64,000 nucleotides of DNA from Candidatus Peregrinibacteria bacterium (GCA_016699515.1 CP064978.1:806001-870000); one strand, 5' to 3'. Numbered from the stretch's first letter, positions 32,824-42,428 are shown. Numbers and translations are program-made. The notes: a model not told the origin generated them from the letters alone.

Positions 32824-34965
32824 ATGATCAAACGATTCTCTAAAATGATCGGCCTGGGGCTTTTATCCCTTATGCTCAGCCTGTATTCACAACCCTTTTT
32901 GGATACGATGGCTCAAATGATCGCTGTTGACCTGCGCATCACACAGAATAGTGTTAATCCCACCGTCGCGTCACCGGGGATTGTTTTGACGTATCAGGTT
33001 GATTACATCAATTTGGGGCCACTGGATGCCTTGGGAACGGAACTTGCCTTGGATTATGACCAGGTAAATTTGATCAATGTTACCCTAAACGACCCTCGTT
33101 GTTTTGATAATGGTGATGTTCTTACTTGTTTTTTGGGGAATTTAGGCTTGAATGAAGGCGGATCGATTACCTACACCGCTCAGGTGGGCACAAACGTTGC
33201 TGATGGCACGGTGATCTCGAATGTCGCGAGCATTACCGCCACCGAAGCTGCGGATGTAAGTGGTAATTCGGTACAGGTGGATGTCCCGGTGGTGGATAAT
33301 CGATCGGCTGATCCAGCGATTATTGCTAAAACCGTCGATAACCTCAATCCCCTTCCGGGAGATACAGTGACCTACACCATTGACTATGCTAATTTGGGCG
33401 ACCTTCCTGCTAATAATTTGGATATGGAAGACCTTTACGATGCGATCAATTTAACCAATATTAATTTTATTGCGGGCACCTGTTTGGACGACCCAAGTGG
33501 TACGATTTCTTGTAAACTAGGAGATGTCCCGGTTGGTGGTACGGGTCAGGTGATTTATTCTGCTACGGTTCGCGCAACCACCACGCCAGGGAGCGCCATT
33601 AGTAATTCGGTGCGTGTTGCAGGCGTGCAAGATTCGGATTTAACCAATAATTCAGGTGCTGTAACTTTCACCGTTCAAACCCCGGTTAGCTTAGCGAATC
33701 CTCAATTAGTACAGAAAGTGGCTAATACTAGTACCCCTCTTCCTGGGGGCACTTTAACCTATACCATTACCTATGCACAAAATGGCAGCCTTGATGCTAC
33801 CAACACCGTTATTGTGGATGATTATGATGAAGGTGCTTTGAGCAATATTGTATTAAACGACCCTCGTTGCGCCGATAACGGAGCGGTGATCACTTGTAAC
33901 TTAGGACTGGTTCCTACTACAGCGAGCGCCAACCTAAGTTATACGGCTACGGTAATGAACACCGTCCCTCCAGGCACAGTCATTGCCAATGTGGCCACTA
34001 TTTCAGCAGATGTAAATAATAGTGCTACGGATGACACAGCTCAGGTAAATGTAACCGTGGCTACCCCCCCAGTTACTCCTCCGCCCGTTACTCCGCCCCA
34101 TGTTACCCCCCCTGCCACCGGTGGAGGTGGAGGAGGTGGGAGTGGAGGGCCAAGTGGAGGTCGCTTGTTTTATGAGGGTGACTTAAAACTTGCTATTTCT
34201 CATTTTGTTTCAACCGACGGATTGCATTTTACGCTGGCTAACTCCGAATCTAACGCCTTGCTGCTTGCTCAGGGATCACAAACCATCTATCACCGTATCT
34301 CTATTCATAATCCCAATCCTGTTTCTATTGAACAAACTGAGCTTGATCACGCCTTTATTGGTTCACCTGCCGTTTACTCAAATAATTTGGCTTTTTTATC
34401 TGGGGCGCGTATTGGCGTTAATGGACTTATTCTTGTCGATCGCATCAATACCCTGGAAACGCACGATGTTACTTATCAAGTGACCGTAAGTAACAACAGT
34501 GGTAAGGAGGCAAGTGGTATTGACATGATTGTTTTGAACGATTACAAGGCGAAAGTACCTTCAGCGCATGATGGATTTAATTACTTGGGCATTGGTAAAG
34601 CCTATCCGGCTTATTTTTCGGGAAACCCAATCCAAAGTAACCCAACCAGCCCTCTAAATGATGATAGAATGGCTTTGGCATCTGAATCTTCGCTTGAACA
34701 CGGGTCTACATCTACCGCTGCTAATGCGAATACTTCTGGAGCCCCGCAAGCGCCCAATGGGAGTGGTATTACCAATCCAGAACGAATCGACCTGCACGTT
34801 CCACAGTTTTTTGAAAAACCCACGACTCCATCTCCCCTCATTGAAAGTGTGGACAAAAGCCAGCTTAAGCTCGCAACAACCGGGCTGCCATTCACCCCAA
34901 TTGCCGCTCTAATTCTTGCAATATCTGCCTTGATATCGGTTTACTTGACAAAATTTAGATTTTAA
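32824..34965 (+). CDS. DUF11-repeat adhesin with LAxTG-type sorting signal
   Basis: 713 residues from ATG 32824 (an in-frame start at 32791 is less likely). The signal peptide MIKRFSKMIGLGLLSLMLSL is followed by three DUF11-type units beginning near VDLRITQNSVNPTVASPGIV, PAIIAKTVDNLNPLPGDTVT and PQLVQKVANTSTPLPGGTLT. A Pro/Thr then Gly-rich hinge (about 34060-34160) follows. A domain containing LNDYKAKVPSAHDGFNYLGI is shared with the next protein. The C-terminus is KLATTG, a hydrophobic segment and KFRF, a sortase-type signal of the LAxTG kind. Probably a covalently anchored surface stalk protein. Confidence 0.8.
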   Translation: MIKRFSKMIGLGLLSLMLSLYSQPFLDTMAQMIAVDLRITQNSVNPTVASPGIVLTYQVDYINLGPLDALGTELALDYDQVNLINVTLNDPRCFDNGDVLTCFLGNLGLNEGGSITYTAQVGTNVADGTVISNVASITATEAADVSGNSVQVDVPVVDNRSADPAIIAKTVDNLNPLPGDTVTYTIDYANLGDLPANNLDMEDLYDAINLTNINFIAGTCLDDPSGTISCKLGDVPVGGTGQVIYSATVRATTTPGSAISNSVRVAGVQDSDLTNNSGAVTFTVQTPVSLANPQLVQKVANTSTPLPGGTLTYTITYAQNGSLDATNTVIVDDYDEGALSNIVLNDPRCADNGAVITCNLGLVPTTASANLSYTATVMNTVPPGTVIANVATISADVNNSATDDTAQVNVTVATPPVTPPPVTPPHVTPPATGGGGGGGSGGPSGGRLFYEGDLKLAISHFVSTDGLHFTLANSESNALLLAQGSQTIYHRISIHNPNPVSIEQTELDHAFIGSPAVYSNNLAFLSGARIGVNGLILVDRINTLETHDVTYQVTVSNNSGKEASGIDMIVLNDYKAKVPSAHDGFNYLGIGKAYPAYFSGNPIQSNPTSPLNDDRMALASESSLEHGSTSTAANANTSGAPQAPNGSGITNPERIDLHVPQFFEKPTTPSPLIESVDKSQLKLATTGLPFTPIAALILAISALISVYLTKFRF

Positions 34966-34973
34966 TGTAAAGT
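34945..34973 (+). promoter_or_regulatory. Promoter TTGACA-17-TAAAGT
   Basis: TTGACA 34945-34950 and TAAAGT 34968-34973, overlapping the 3' end of the preceding adhesin gene. It would give a leader of about 100 nt for the 35080 gene. Confidence 0.65.
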
Positions 34974-35002
34974 TTGGTTCCAAAATCGCTGAAATCCAAA
35001 AA

Positions 35003-35062
35003 TCAAAACAAAAAATGGAGAGAGTTGCGTTGGAGAGATTCCTTTTGTTTTGTTTTTTTAAT
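35003..35062 (+). terminator. Leader hairpin with T-tract (attenuator candidate)
   Basis: TCAAAACAAAA near 35003-35014 pairs with TTTTGTTTTG at about 35044-35053, followed by T7. The loop contains two GGAGAGA words. It lies between the promoter and the ATG, so it could attenuate the adhesin gene. Confidence 0.4.
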
Positions 35063-35079
35063 CAATTTATTTTCACATC

Positions 35080-38000
35080 ATGTTTACCCAAATGCTCAAA
35101 AAATGGTTCAGCATTAGTATGATTGCTTTAGTGGCACTCGTACATGTATTGCCACTTAATCTAGTTTTGGCGCAACAACAACCTCAACAAGGTACACTCC
35201 GTGTAACTACCAATATTACCAATGGTGGGTTTACCGTAAAATATGCCAATACTAATGTAGAGGTACCTGGTGCGATGGGGAATGGGGTTGGCCCGATCGA
35301 TATCACAATGGCACCAGACTTGTACGATATCGAGTTTCGTAGTGTTTCGGGTTACACCACTCCAGCCCTCATTGAGGATGTTAATATTATCGATGGTGCT
35401 TTATTGATTCGCCATGGTGAATATACGATCACAGGTCAGCCCCAACAAGGAACCTTGCGTGTGACCACCAACTTGAGCAATGGTGGATTTGATGTGCTTT
35501 ACGCCAATACAACCAATGTGGTTTCTGGTGCTAGCAACACGGGAGTGGGACCTTTCGATATTACCTTGGCTCCTGATTTGTATGATATTCGCTTTACTGA
35601 CGTAACCGGCTACAACACTCCTGCGTTGATTCAGGATGTGAACATTACCAACGGTGTTACCGAGGTTCGTCATGGGGAATATACTGTCGTGAATCAGCCC
35701 CAACAAGGAACCTTGCGTGTGACCACCAACTTGAGCAATGGTGGATTTGATGTGCTTTACGCCAATACAACCAATGTGGTTTCTGGTGCTAGCAACACGG
35801 GAGTGGGACCTTTCGATATTACCTTGGCTCCTGATTTGTATGATATTCGCTTTACTGACGTAACCGGCTACAACACTCCTGCGTTGATTCAGGATGTGAA
35901 CATTACCAACGGTGTTACCGAGGTTCGTCATGGGGAATATACTGTCGTGAATCAGCCCCAACAAGGAACCTTGCGTGTGACCACCAACTAGAGCAATGGT
36001 GGATTTGATGTGCTTTACGCCAATACAACCAATGTGGTTTCTGGTGCTAGCAACACGGGAGTGGGACCTTTCGATATTACCTTGGCTCCTGATTTGTATG
36101 ATATTCGCTTTACTGACGTAACCGGCTACAACACTCCTGCGTTGATTCAGGATGTGAACATTACCAACGGTGTTACCGAGGTTCGTCATGGGGAATATAC
36201 CCCGGGAACCAACCCAACTAATACGGGAACAATCATCGTGCAAGTGATTGATGATAGTGGTTCACCCATTAATGGCCAATGGACTCTGGCCGGCCCTTCT
36301 TCTGCCAATGGTATGGGCGGTCAAACCATTCGAAATGCGCTGGTTGGTACTTATACTGTTGCGGCTACGCTGCCAGCAGGCGGTGTGTATTCGAGTGTTA
36401 CTATTTCACCTTTAAATACCCAAACGCTTAACGCGAATAGTACGATTATCTTTACTATTACCTATCAACGCGCAGCTCAATTGGGAACCGTTATTGTTGA
36501 GGTGCAAAATTCAAATGGAACTCCTATTAATGACGGTAACTGGGATCTGTTTCGCTGCAGCACAATGGACATAAGTTCGTGCAATATCCCTGTACGAAGT
36601 GGAAATGCGGGTACAAGCTTTAGTGCAGCACCTGCCCAATACTACATACGTGCCAATGCAGCAGCCGGATATATCGGTCAAATCATCTCCTCAGTCAATC
36701 CACAGGTTTTGGCGATAGGTGGCACTATTACCTTCACCATTGTTTATACACCTCAACTACAAAATACTGGTTATATCCAAGCCACCACTGTTTCGAGTGA
36801 CAACAACCCGATTGCTACTGGAAATATATTCATTGATGGCCAATCGGTGGGTATGCCTGCGTCTGCTGGTGCGTTTGTTCCTGTTGCTCCTGGCTTTGCC
36901 GTTAACGTGACCCAACTACATACAATCTCTTTTGGTTCTATTCCAGGCTATATTACCCCAGCTGATATCGTTATAAATGCAAATACAATTATTGCAGGAC
37001 AAACCAATCGCTACACTGGCACTTATGTTCCATTGAGCGGACCTATCGGAACTGTGGTCATTAACGTGGTCGACCAAAATGGCACTGTCGTTAACGATGG
37101 TGCATGGTCACTTTCTGGGCCTATTACCCGTTCGGGCACTGCGGGAAGTACACTTACTAATTCACCTGTTGGCGACTACTCATTGGTTGCTACCCTTCCC
37201 GTGGGCGGAGCATATAATGCAGTTGCGGTTACCCCTGCTGCTAGCCAAACTTTAGCCGCTAATGGCACCATCACTTTTAACGTTGTTTACCAACGACCAG
37301 TTGGCAATGGAGACATCATCATTCAGGTTGTTGATCAAAATAATAATCCTGTTGTTGGTGAATGGACATTGAGCGGTCCTCAAAACCAAGGAGGAACCAC
37401 AGGTACAACATTAACCGGAGTGCCTGCGGGTGACTACACTTTGGCCGCTGTTGTTCCAACTGGATCAACCTTCACAGGCTTTTCAATTACACCTAGCAAT
37501 ACCCAAACTTTAGCCAATGGTGCTCAAATTACCTTTGTAATCACCTATCAAATTCCGGTACTCCGCACCGTCCTACTCACCAAAACCGTTTCTGAACAAA
37601 TCGTGGCCAATAACAACAAGCGAGTGGATTATACCTTAACGCTGAGCCGAACCGACGCCGGCAACACCACCCCTATCGACATTCAATTGAGCGATGACAT
37701 TACCGGAAACGGCACGTTGACCTCTGGCAATGGCCGCATGGATTACGTTTTGAACACCTTCAGCTGTTCGAGTGGCTGCTCGGCTACGTCGGCCGACGGG
37801 ATTGCGAATCGTGCTGTCACTGTTACGCTCGATACCGGAAATAGCACCGCGATTATTCGTTACCAAATGCTTTCGAACAACAGTGCTCAAACGGCCGCTG
37901 CCACCTTTACCAACACTGCCTTTGCTGCCTACAAAGAACCTTTAAACGGTGGAAATCCTATCGAAGTAACTGCCAGCGCCTCGGTTACCGTACAACCACG

Positions 38001-39153
38001 CCCGGGTGTTAACCCAGGTGGGCCTACCGTTTACTTGGGTGGATACGGTGGAAATAACGATGGAACTGTCGTGCCTGATCGCAATGGAACTCGCGGTTTC
38101 CAACCCAATAATCCTGCTCACGTGGGCGCCATGGATTTGGAAATTGACACCACAGTCACCACTCGTCAAAAAACTTACGAAACCACCTCTACCAGCGCCC
38201 CCGCCTTACTTGCCAACAACCGTGACGAATCCGTTACCGTTCAGGTTCGCGTAAAGAATCTGGGGAACGTGTCGGTGAAAAACGTTACCTTCAACCACGT
38301 GTTCAATGCGGGTGATTCCACTCTTAAAGCCGGTGCCATCACTCAGCCCAAGAACGTTCAGTTGAAAAATCAACAACTGGTGATCGACAAGATCAAAGTG
38401 AATGAGGTGATCACCTTCAGTTATGTGGTTCCGATCACTTCGGGGCGTGCCAACAGTGCTTTGGCGACCGATCAACTTATTTTGGCTGATTACCGAGCCA
38501 ATGTTCCTGCGGGATTGGACGTACTAAGTTACCAAGGTATCGGCCGTACCCTCAGCAATTACTTTGCGAACGGATCGACTGTGACTACTCCCGAACCTAA
38601 TCCTAGCACTCCTGATGTTACTCCTCATCGCTTGGCGTCGAACGGCTCGGATACCCTTCGCATTACGGTGCAAACCGACCGCGCCGAAGCTCGTGTAGGT
38701 GAAACGATCGACTACCAAATTCATGTGACCAATCTTACCGAAGAAGCCATGACCGGCTTGGCACTCAACTTCTACTACCCAGCAAACTTTGCCATCGTTA
38801 CCAGCGGTGGAGCGCGCAATGACGGTAAGAACCTAGAATGGCAACGTGCACTTCTAAACGCCGGTGAAACCGTTCATTACACCTTCCAAGTTAAAGTGGT
38901 TAGTGGCGCTGATAACACCGCTGTTCGCACTCTTACCACCGGACAAATCAATGAATTTGAAAACATTCCTCCAACCGCTCACTATATTGGCCTTATCGGA
39001 GGAAGCGCACCTACCCCGGGTCGCTCCTATCAATTGGCGCAAACCGGAGCTGGAACCTTCCTGATGTTGATTCTTGCCATGTTGAGTGCTCTTGGATACC
39101 GTCGTTACCAAACAACCCGTTACCAACGCATCAAGCGTGACGCGCTGATGTAA
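35080..39153 (+). CDS. Giant repeat surface protein with LAxTG-type signal (in-frame TAG)
   Basis: About 1357 codons if the TAG at 35989-35991 is read through. Signal peptide MFTQMLKKWFSISMIALVAL. Four 86-residue repeats (GTLRVTTNLSNGGFDVLYAN type) span 35179-36210; the last three are almost identical. In copies two and three the codon is TTG (Leu); in copy four it is TAG. Next come five to six beta-sandwich modules (TVVINVVDQNGTVVNDGAWS type, EWTLSGPQNQGGTTG type). The domain with LADYRANVPAGLDVLSYQGI is shared with the upstream adhesin, and a DUF11-like module follows. The C-terminus SYQLAQTGAGTFLMLILAML ends in a basic tail. Sequence error or a real nonsense mutation are both possible. Confidence 0.78.
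35179..36210 (+). repeat. Four tandem 258-bp coding repeats
   Basis: Unit starts are at 35179 (diverged), 35437, 35695 and 35953. Units two to four are nearly identical at DNA level, implying recent duplication or conversion. Copy number may vary between strains or be collapsed in assembly. Confidence 0.9.
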
Positions 39154-39172
39154 TCCACATTGTGTATTGCCG

Positions 39173-39208
39173 AAGAAGGCGAGGATCACTATCCTCGCCT
39201 TCTTTTTT
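39173..39208 (+). terminator. Rho-independent terminator
   Basis: AAGAAGGCGAGGAT-cact-ATCCTCGCCTTCTT followed by a T-run, a 14-bp perfect stem 20 nt after the adhesin stop. Confidence 0.92.
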
Positions 39209-39225
39209 TGTGATACAATTCTTAC

Positions 39226-39663
39226 ATGCGTGCTTTAATTCAACGAACCACATCAGCGGCGGTAGCAGTGAATGGCAAAACGATCGGGCAGATTGGAAAA
39301 GGATTGGTGGTGCTTTTGGGGATCACTCACAACGATACCGATCAGGATATTGCGTATTTGGTGGAAAAAATTGCAAATTTGCGCGTGTTTGAAGGTGAAA
39401 AGAGCGGATTTGATGAATCGGTGCTGCAGGTAGGGGGCTCGGTTTTGGTGGTATCACAATTTACGCTTTATGGGAGCACCAAAAAAGGCCGTCGACCCGA
39501 CTTTAACGATGCAGCCAAACCCGACGTTGCCGAAGAACTGTATAAAAAATTTGTTCAAAAAATGAAGGAAACCGGAGTGGTGGTAGAAACGGGTCAATTT
39601 CAGGCTCATATGCAGGTGAGTTTGGTAAACGACGGGCCGGTGACGCTGATGTTGGAGTCGTAA
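39226..39663 (+). CDS. dtd: D-aminoacyl-tRNA deacylase
   Basis: Hydrolyses D-Tyr and other D-aminoacyl-tRNAs. MRALIQRTTSAAVAVNGKTI, the catalytic-loop motif VVSQFTLYGSTKKGRRPDF and the C-terminal SLVNDGPVTLMLES (Gly-cisPro-type NDGPVT) identify it. 145 residues, intact. TACAAT at 39214-39219 ends 6 nt before the ATG and immediately follows the terminator, so the mRNA is very probably leaderless. Confidence 0.95.
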   Translation: MRALIQRTTSAAVAVNGKTIGQIGKGLVVLLGITHNDTDQDIAYLVEKIANLRVFEGEKSGFDESVLQVGGSVLVVSQFTLYGSTKKGRRPDFNDAAKPDVAEELYKKFVQKMKETGVVVETGQFQAHMQVSLVNDGPVTLMLES

Positions 39664-39688
39664 ATTACTTTGCCACGACTCTCTTTAG

Positions 39689-39725
39689 TCATTTCGACCC
39701 GTCCGTGGCGGGGAGAAATCCGCCT
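39689..39725 (+). repeat. Family F repeat, left copy beside the GIY-YIG gene
   Basis: GTCATTTCGACCCGTCCGTGG then CGGGGAGAAATCC. It is inverted relative to the copy at 40055-40094, so the two bracket the GIY-YIG gene as imperfect terminal inverted repeats of about 37 bp. Confidence 0.75.
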
Positions 39726-39746
39726 AATTAACCTAATTAACCTTTT

Positions 39747-40040
39747 ATGGCTTTTGTTTATATTCTTGCTAATAAGTGGCATACGGTTCTTTATGTTGGC
39801 GTTACCAATAACCTTGGCCGGCGTCTACATGAACATAAGAATAAAATGAATTCCGGCTCATTTTCAGCACGATACAATGTGGATCAGCTAATCTACTTTG
39901 AGCAAAGCAACGACATGGAAGCTGCCATTGAACGTGAAAAAGAGATTAAAAAATGGAGACGTGAGAAAAAAGTTAGGCTGATCAATGAATTGAACCCCGA
40001 TTGGAAGGATTTGTACAATGAAATTGATGAATGGGATTAA
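39747..40040 (+). CDS. GIY-YIG nuclease-family protein
   Basis: 97 residues, stand-alone UPF0213/YhbQ-like type. MAFVYILANKWHTVLYVGVT carries the (F/V)YI...YVG motif, followed by NNLGRRLHEHKN and the R/E residues of the active site. The C-terminus has EREKEIKKWRREKKVRLINE. It is bracketed by inverted family F repeats. That suggests the nuclease is linked to maintenance or spread of that repeat, an inference analogous to REP-associated transposases. Confidence 0.92.
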   Translation: MAFVYILANKWHTVLYVGVTNNLGRRLHEHKNKMNSGSFSARYNVDQLIYFEQSNDMEAAIEREKEIKKWRREKKVRLINELNPDWKDLYNEIDEWD

Positions 40041-40054
40041 GTGGTTTTGTTTTA

Positions 40055-40094
40055 CGGGAGATTTCTCTCCCGCCTGAGGCGGGTCGAAATGACT
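40055..40094 (-). repeat. Family F repeat, right inverted copy
   Basis: On the minus strand: GTCATTTCGACCCGCCTCAG, then GCGGGAGAGAAATCTCC. It matches 39689-39725 in inverted orientation. Confidence 0.75.
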
Positions 40095-40124
40095 TGAATT
40101 GGTTAACCCCAAAGGAAAATGTTT

Positions 40125-40222
40125 GTGATTTGTCATTTCGACTGAGCTTCGGAGGATCGCGTCGGAATCGTAAATACGACGACTGAACTTCGGAGGATCG
40201 CGTCGGAATCGTAAATACAACG
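40125..40222 (+). repeat. Partial family F copy plus two tandem 41-bp units
   Basis: GTCATTTCGACTGAGCTTCGG leads into two 41-bp direct repeats starting at about 40141 and 40182 (core CTTCGGAGGATCGCGTCGG), differing at about two positions. Confidence 0.7.
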
Positions 40223-40271
40223 ATGCACCAGTATGTGGGTAGTGATGGGACAAGGTCTTGTGGGGGCTTGG

Positions 40272-40378
40272 GGTTCGCACTATTCCACAATGATAGGCTT
40301 CTTGGTGATCCCGTTGATATTGCTTTGCGAACCCCCGGCGCTTTTGGCTACTTTTGGCGACAAAAGTAGCAAGCCTTC
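40272..40378. other. Structured noncoding stretch with two hairpins
   Basis: GGGGTTCGCA at about 40273 pairs with TGCGAACCCC near 40326-40335. GGCTACTTTTG pairs with CAAAAGTAGC at about 40346-40372. No ORF is supported in 40041-40470 apart from repeats. Confidence 0.5.
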
Positions 40379-40470
40379 GGCAAGAAATTCGAAAGCGACG
40401 CAAAACGGATGAAAAGGGGGGCATAACAGTGTCCGAGCCACTATTGAACAAATTATTTGTTCTTATATAG

Positions 40471-40500
40471 TTGACAAAAGTTAAATAGTTGTTATAGAAT
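40471..40500 (+). promoter_or_regulatory. Promoter TTGACA-18-TAGAAT
   Basis: TTGACA 40471-40476 and TAGAAT 40495-40500, with the same GTTATAGAAT -10 context as the two GC-rich units. Confidence 0.75.
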
Positions 40501-40523
40501 AGGTGTTCACTAATTATGCTTTT

Positions 40524-40820
40524 ATGCTTGCCCGCCGATTTGAAGTAAACATTAATCCACCAATTGAAAGCTCAGAATTGAGAAGTAAAGTGCATAAAAT
40601 TTTATCTGGTATGGCTGGTGTTACTTTAAATAGAGAATCTGAGCAACAAGCCGTTGATGCCGGCGGTGGTGAAACAAGACAAGTCACTACCTATAAAGGC
40701 ACTGTTACTAAGCCTGAGGAGGCTGCTTTTGTCCTTGCCTTTCCTGAAACCCGAGCACAAATTACTGAAATTCTTGGCCATAAAGGCGTTCAATTGAATT
40801 TTGAGATTTCAACTTGTTAA
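40524..40820 (+). CDS. Hypothetical protein, 98 aa
   Basis: ATG 40524 (MLARRFEVNINPPIESSELR) lies 23 nt after the -10 box. An in-frame GTG at 40503 would precede the likely transcript start and is rejected. The product is a small soluble alpha/beta protein with SKVHKILSGMAGVTLNRESE and EEAAFVLAFPETRAQITEIL, without a signal peptide. No family recognised. It is AT-rich relative to glyS downstream. Confidence 0.6.
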   Translation: MLARRFEVNINPPIESSELRSKVHKILSGMAGVTLNRESEQQAVDAGGGETRQVTTYKGTVTKPEEAAFVLAFPETRAQITEILGHKGVQLNFEISTC

Positions 40821-40854
40821 TAAATCTATCTTGACCGGCCTCTACTCTCCCCTT

Positions 40855-40929
40855 GCCTTTCCGCGGTAATCTTGTAATCTTGAATAGCCGAGTTTACTAG
40901 GCGTTTTAATCTTGTAATGTTGCAAAACG
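40855..40929. repeat. Intergenic repeat, family E (AATCTTGTAAT words)
   Basis: Taatcttgtaatcttgaatag and ttaatcttgtaatgttgc lie immediately before glyS. The same words form a hairpin after gdhA (51787-51908). Confidence 0.45.
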
Positions 40930-40930
40930 T

Positions 40931-42295
40931 ATGGAGGATTTAATGGAAAAAATTGTTTCACTGTGTAAGCGTCGTGGGTTTGTGTTCCCGGGGTCCGAAA
41001 TTTATGGAGGACTGGCCAACAGTTGGGATTACGGCCCATTGGGGGCGCAAATGCGTATGAACATTAAAACCGACTGGTGGAAAAAAGTGGTGGAACAACG
41101 CGATGATATGGTGGGATTGGATGGTTCCATTTTGATGAATCCCAAAGTGTGGATCGCCTCGGGACATGTGGGGCATTTTAGCGACCCGCTGGTGGAAGAT
41201 GTGGAAAGTCATAAGCGCTATCGCGCCGACCATTTGGTAGAAGAAGTTCTGGGAATCAGTGCAGATGGAATGAGCACTCAGGAACTGAACGAGTTGATCC
41301 AAAAAAACAACATCAAAAGCCCCGAAGGCAATGCACTGACCCCGGCTAAACAGTTTAATTTGATGTTCGAAACCAAAATCGGAAAAACCGAAGATGATAA
41401 ATCGGTGGTTTATTTGCGGCCCGAAACGGCGCAGGCGATTTTTGTGAATTTTAAGAATGTGCTCGACACCACTCGCAAGCGCTTGCCCTTTGGCGTGGCG
41501 CAGATTGGAAAAGCGTTTCGTAACGAAATCACTCCCGGCAACTTTGTGTTCCGTACGCTGGAATTTGAACAAATGGAGATTGAATATTTTTTGGAGGAAG
41601 GTGATTGGGAAACGCATTTTAATGCTTGGGTGGCATGGATGCAAAAGTGGGCGGCGTCGCTTGGGATTCAAACCGACCATCTGCACGCCGAAGACATTGC
41701 TCAAGAAAAATTGGCCCATTATTCCAAGCGCACGATCGATTTTGAATTTGAGTTTCCGTTTGGAAAGAAAGAATTGTGGGGGCTGGCGTATCGTACCAAT
41801 TTTGATTTAACCAATCACCAAGAACACTCCAAGCAAAAATTGGAATATTCCGACCCAAACGACAATAGCAAAAAACTGATTCCGCATGTGGTGGAGCCAA
41901 CGTTTGGGGTGGATCGAACGCTGCTGGCTATTTTGTGCAGCGCTTATCACGAAGAAGAAGTGGAGGGTGAAACCCGTGTGGTGATGAAATTTAAGCCACA
42001 TATGGCGCCGTATCAAGTCGCAGTTTTGCCACTGATGAAAAAGGGTGGGCTGGCCGAAAAAGCGCGCGAGGTGATGGAGGGACTACTCCCCCACTTTCGC
42101 TGCGAGTACGACGAAACCGGAAGCATTGGCAAACGCTATCGTCGCCAAGATGAAATTGGAACTCCATACGCAATTACCGTGGATTTTGAAACGCTTGAAA
42201 GTGGCACAGTAACGGTTCGCAATCGAGATACGATGGAGCAGGAACGCATTTCAACGAACGACTTAATTGAATATATTTCTAGGAATACTAAATAA
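40931..42295 (+). CDS. glyS: Glycyl-tRNA synthetase (homodimeric type)
   Basis: Alpha2-type GlyRS (archaeal/eukaryotic and some bacterial lineages). SLCKRRGFVFPGSEIYGGLA opens motif 1. Class II motif 2 is visible in VAQIGKAFRNEITPGNFVFR with TLEFEQMEIEYF. Motif 3 reads HVVEPTFGVDRTLLAIL. The anticodon-binding domain has PYQVAVLPLMKKGGLAEKAR. 454 residues, intact. ATG 40931 is chosen; an internal ATG at 40943 also fits. Confidence 0.95.
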   Translation: MEDLMEKIVSLCKRRGFVFPGSEIYGGLANSWDYGPLGAQMRMNIKTDWWKKVVEQRDDMVGLDGSILMNPKVWIASGHVGHFSDPLVEDVESHKRYRADHLVEEVLGISADGMSTQELNELIQKNNIKSPEGNALTPAKQFNLMFETKIGKTEDDKSVVYLRPETAQAIFVNFKNVLDTTRKRLPFGVAQIGKAFRNEITPGNFVFRTLEFEQMEIEYFLEEGDWETHFNAWVAWMQKWAASLGIQTDHLHAEDIAQEKLAHYSKRTIDFEFEFPFGKKELWGLAYRTNFDLTNHQEHSKQKLEYSDPNDNSKKLIPHVVEPTFGVDRTLLAILCSAYHEEEVEGETRVVMKFKPHMAPYQVAVLPLMKKGGLAEKAREVMEGLLPHFRCEYDETGSIGKRYRRQDEIGTPYAITVDFETLESGTVTVRNRDTMEQERISTNDLIEYISRNTK

Positions 42296-42425
42296 CTAAT
42301 ACACAAACCACAAACAATAATCGCAAGAATTACAAATATCAAATAATCTGCCAGAAAAATAGATTATTTCGGAATTTGACATTAGATATTCGAGATTGAT
42401 TGTAATTTGTGTATTTGTAATTTTA
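42296..42425. repeat. Long intergenic hairpin, family B
   Basis: AATACACAAACCACAAACAATAATCGCAAG on the left pairs in register with GATTGATTGTAATTTGTGTATTTG on the right, with AATAATCT/AGATTATT inside, between convergent glyS and the small membrane gene. Confidence 0.55.
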
Positions 42426-42428
42426 AGA

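Noticed and set aside
19957..36000. Recoded UAG or UGA suggested by in-frame TAG at 20056 and 35989
   Set aside because: TAG and TGA both end normal genes here (murI, ftsX and aspS end in TAG; galU and the ATP-grasp gene in TGA), and the lesions are isolated.
35179..36210. Tandem duplication as assembly artefact only
   Set aside because: Unit one is diverged and units two to four keep the reading frame, so a real coding repeat is more likely, though the copy number is uncertain.
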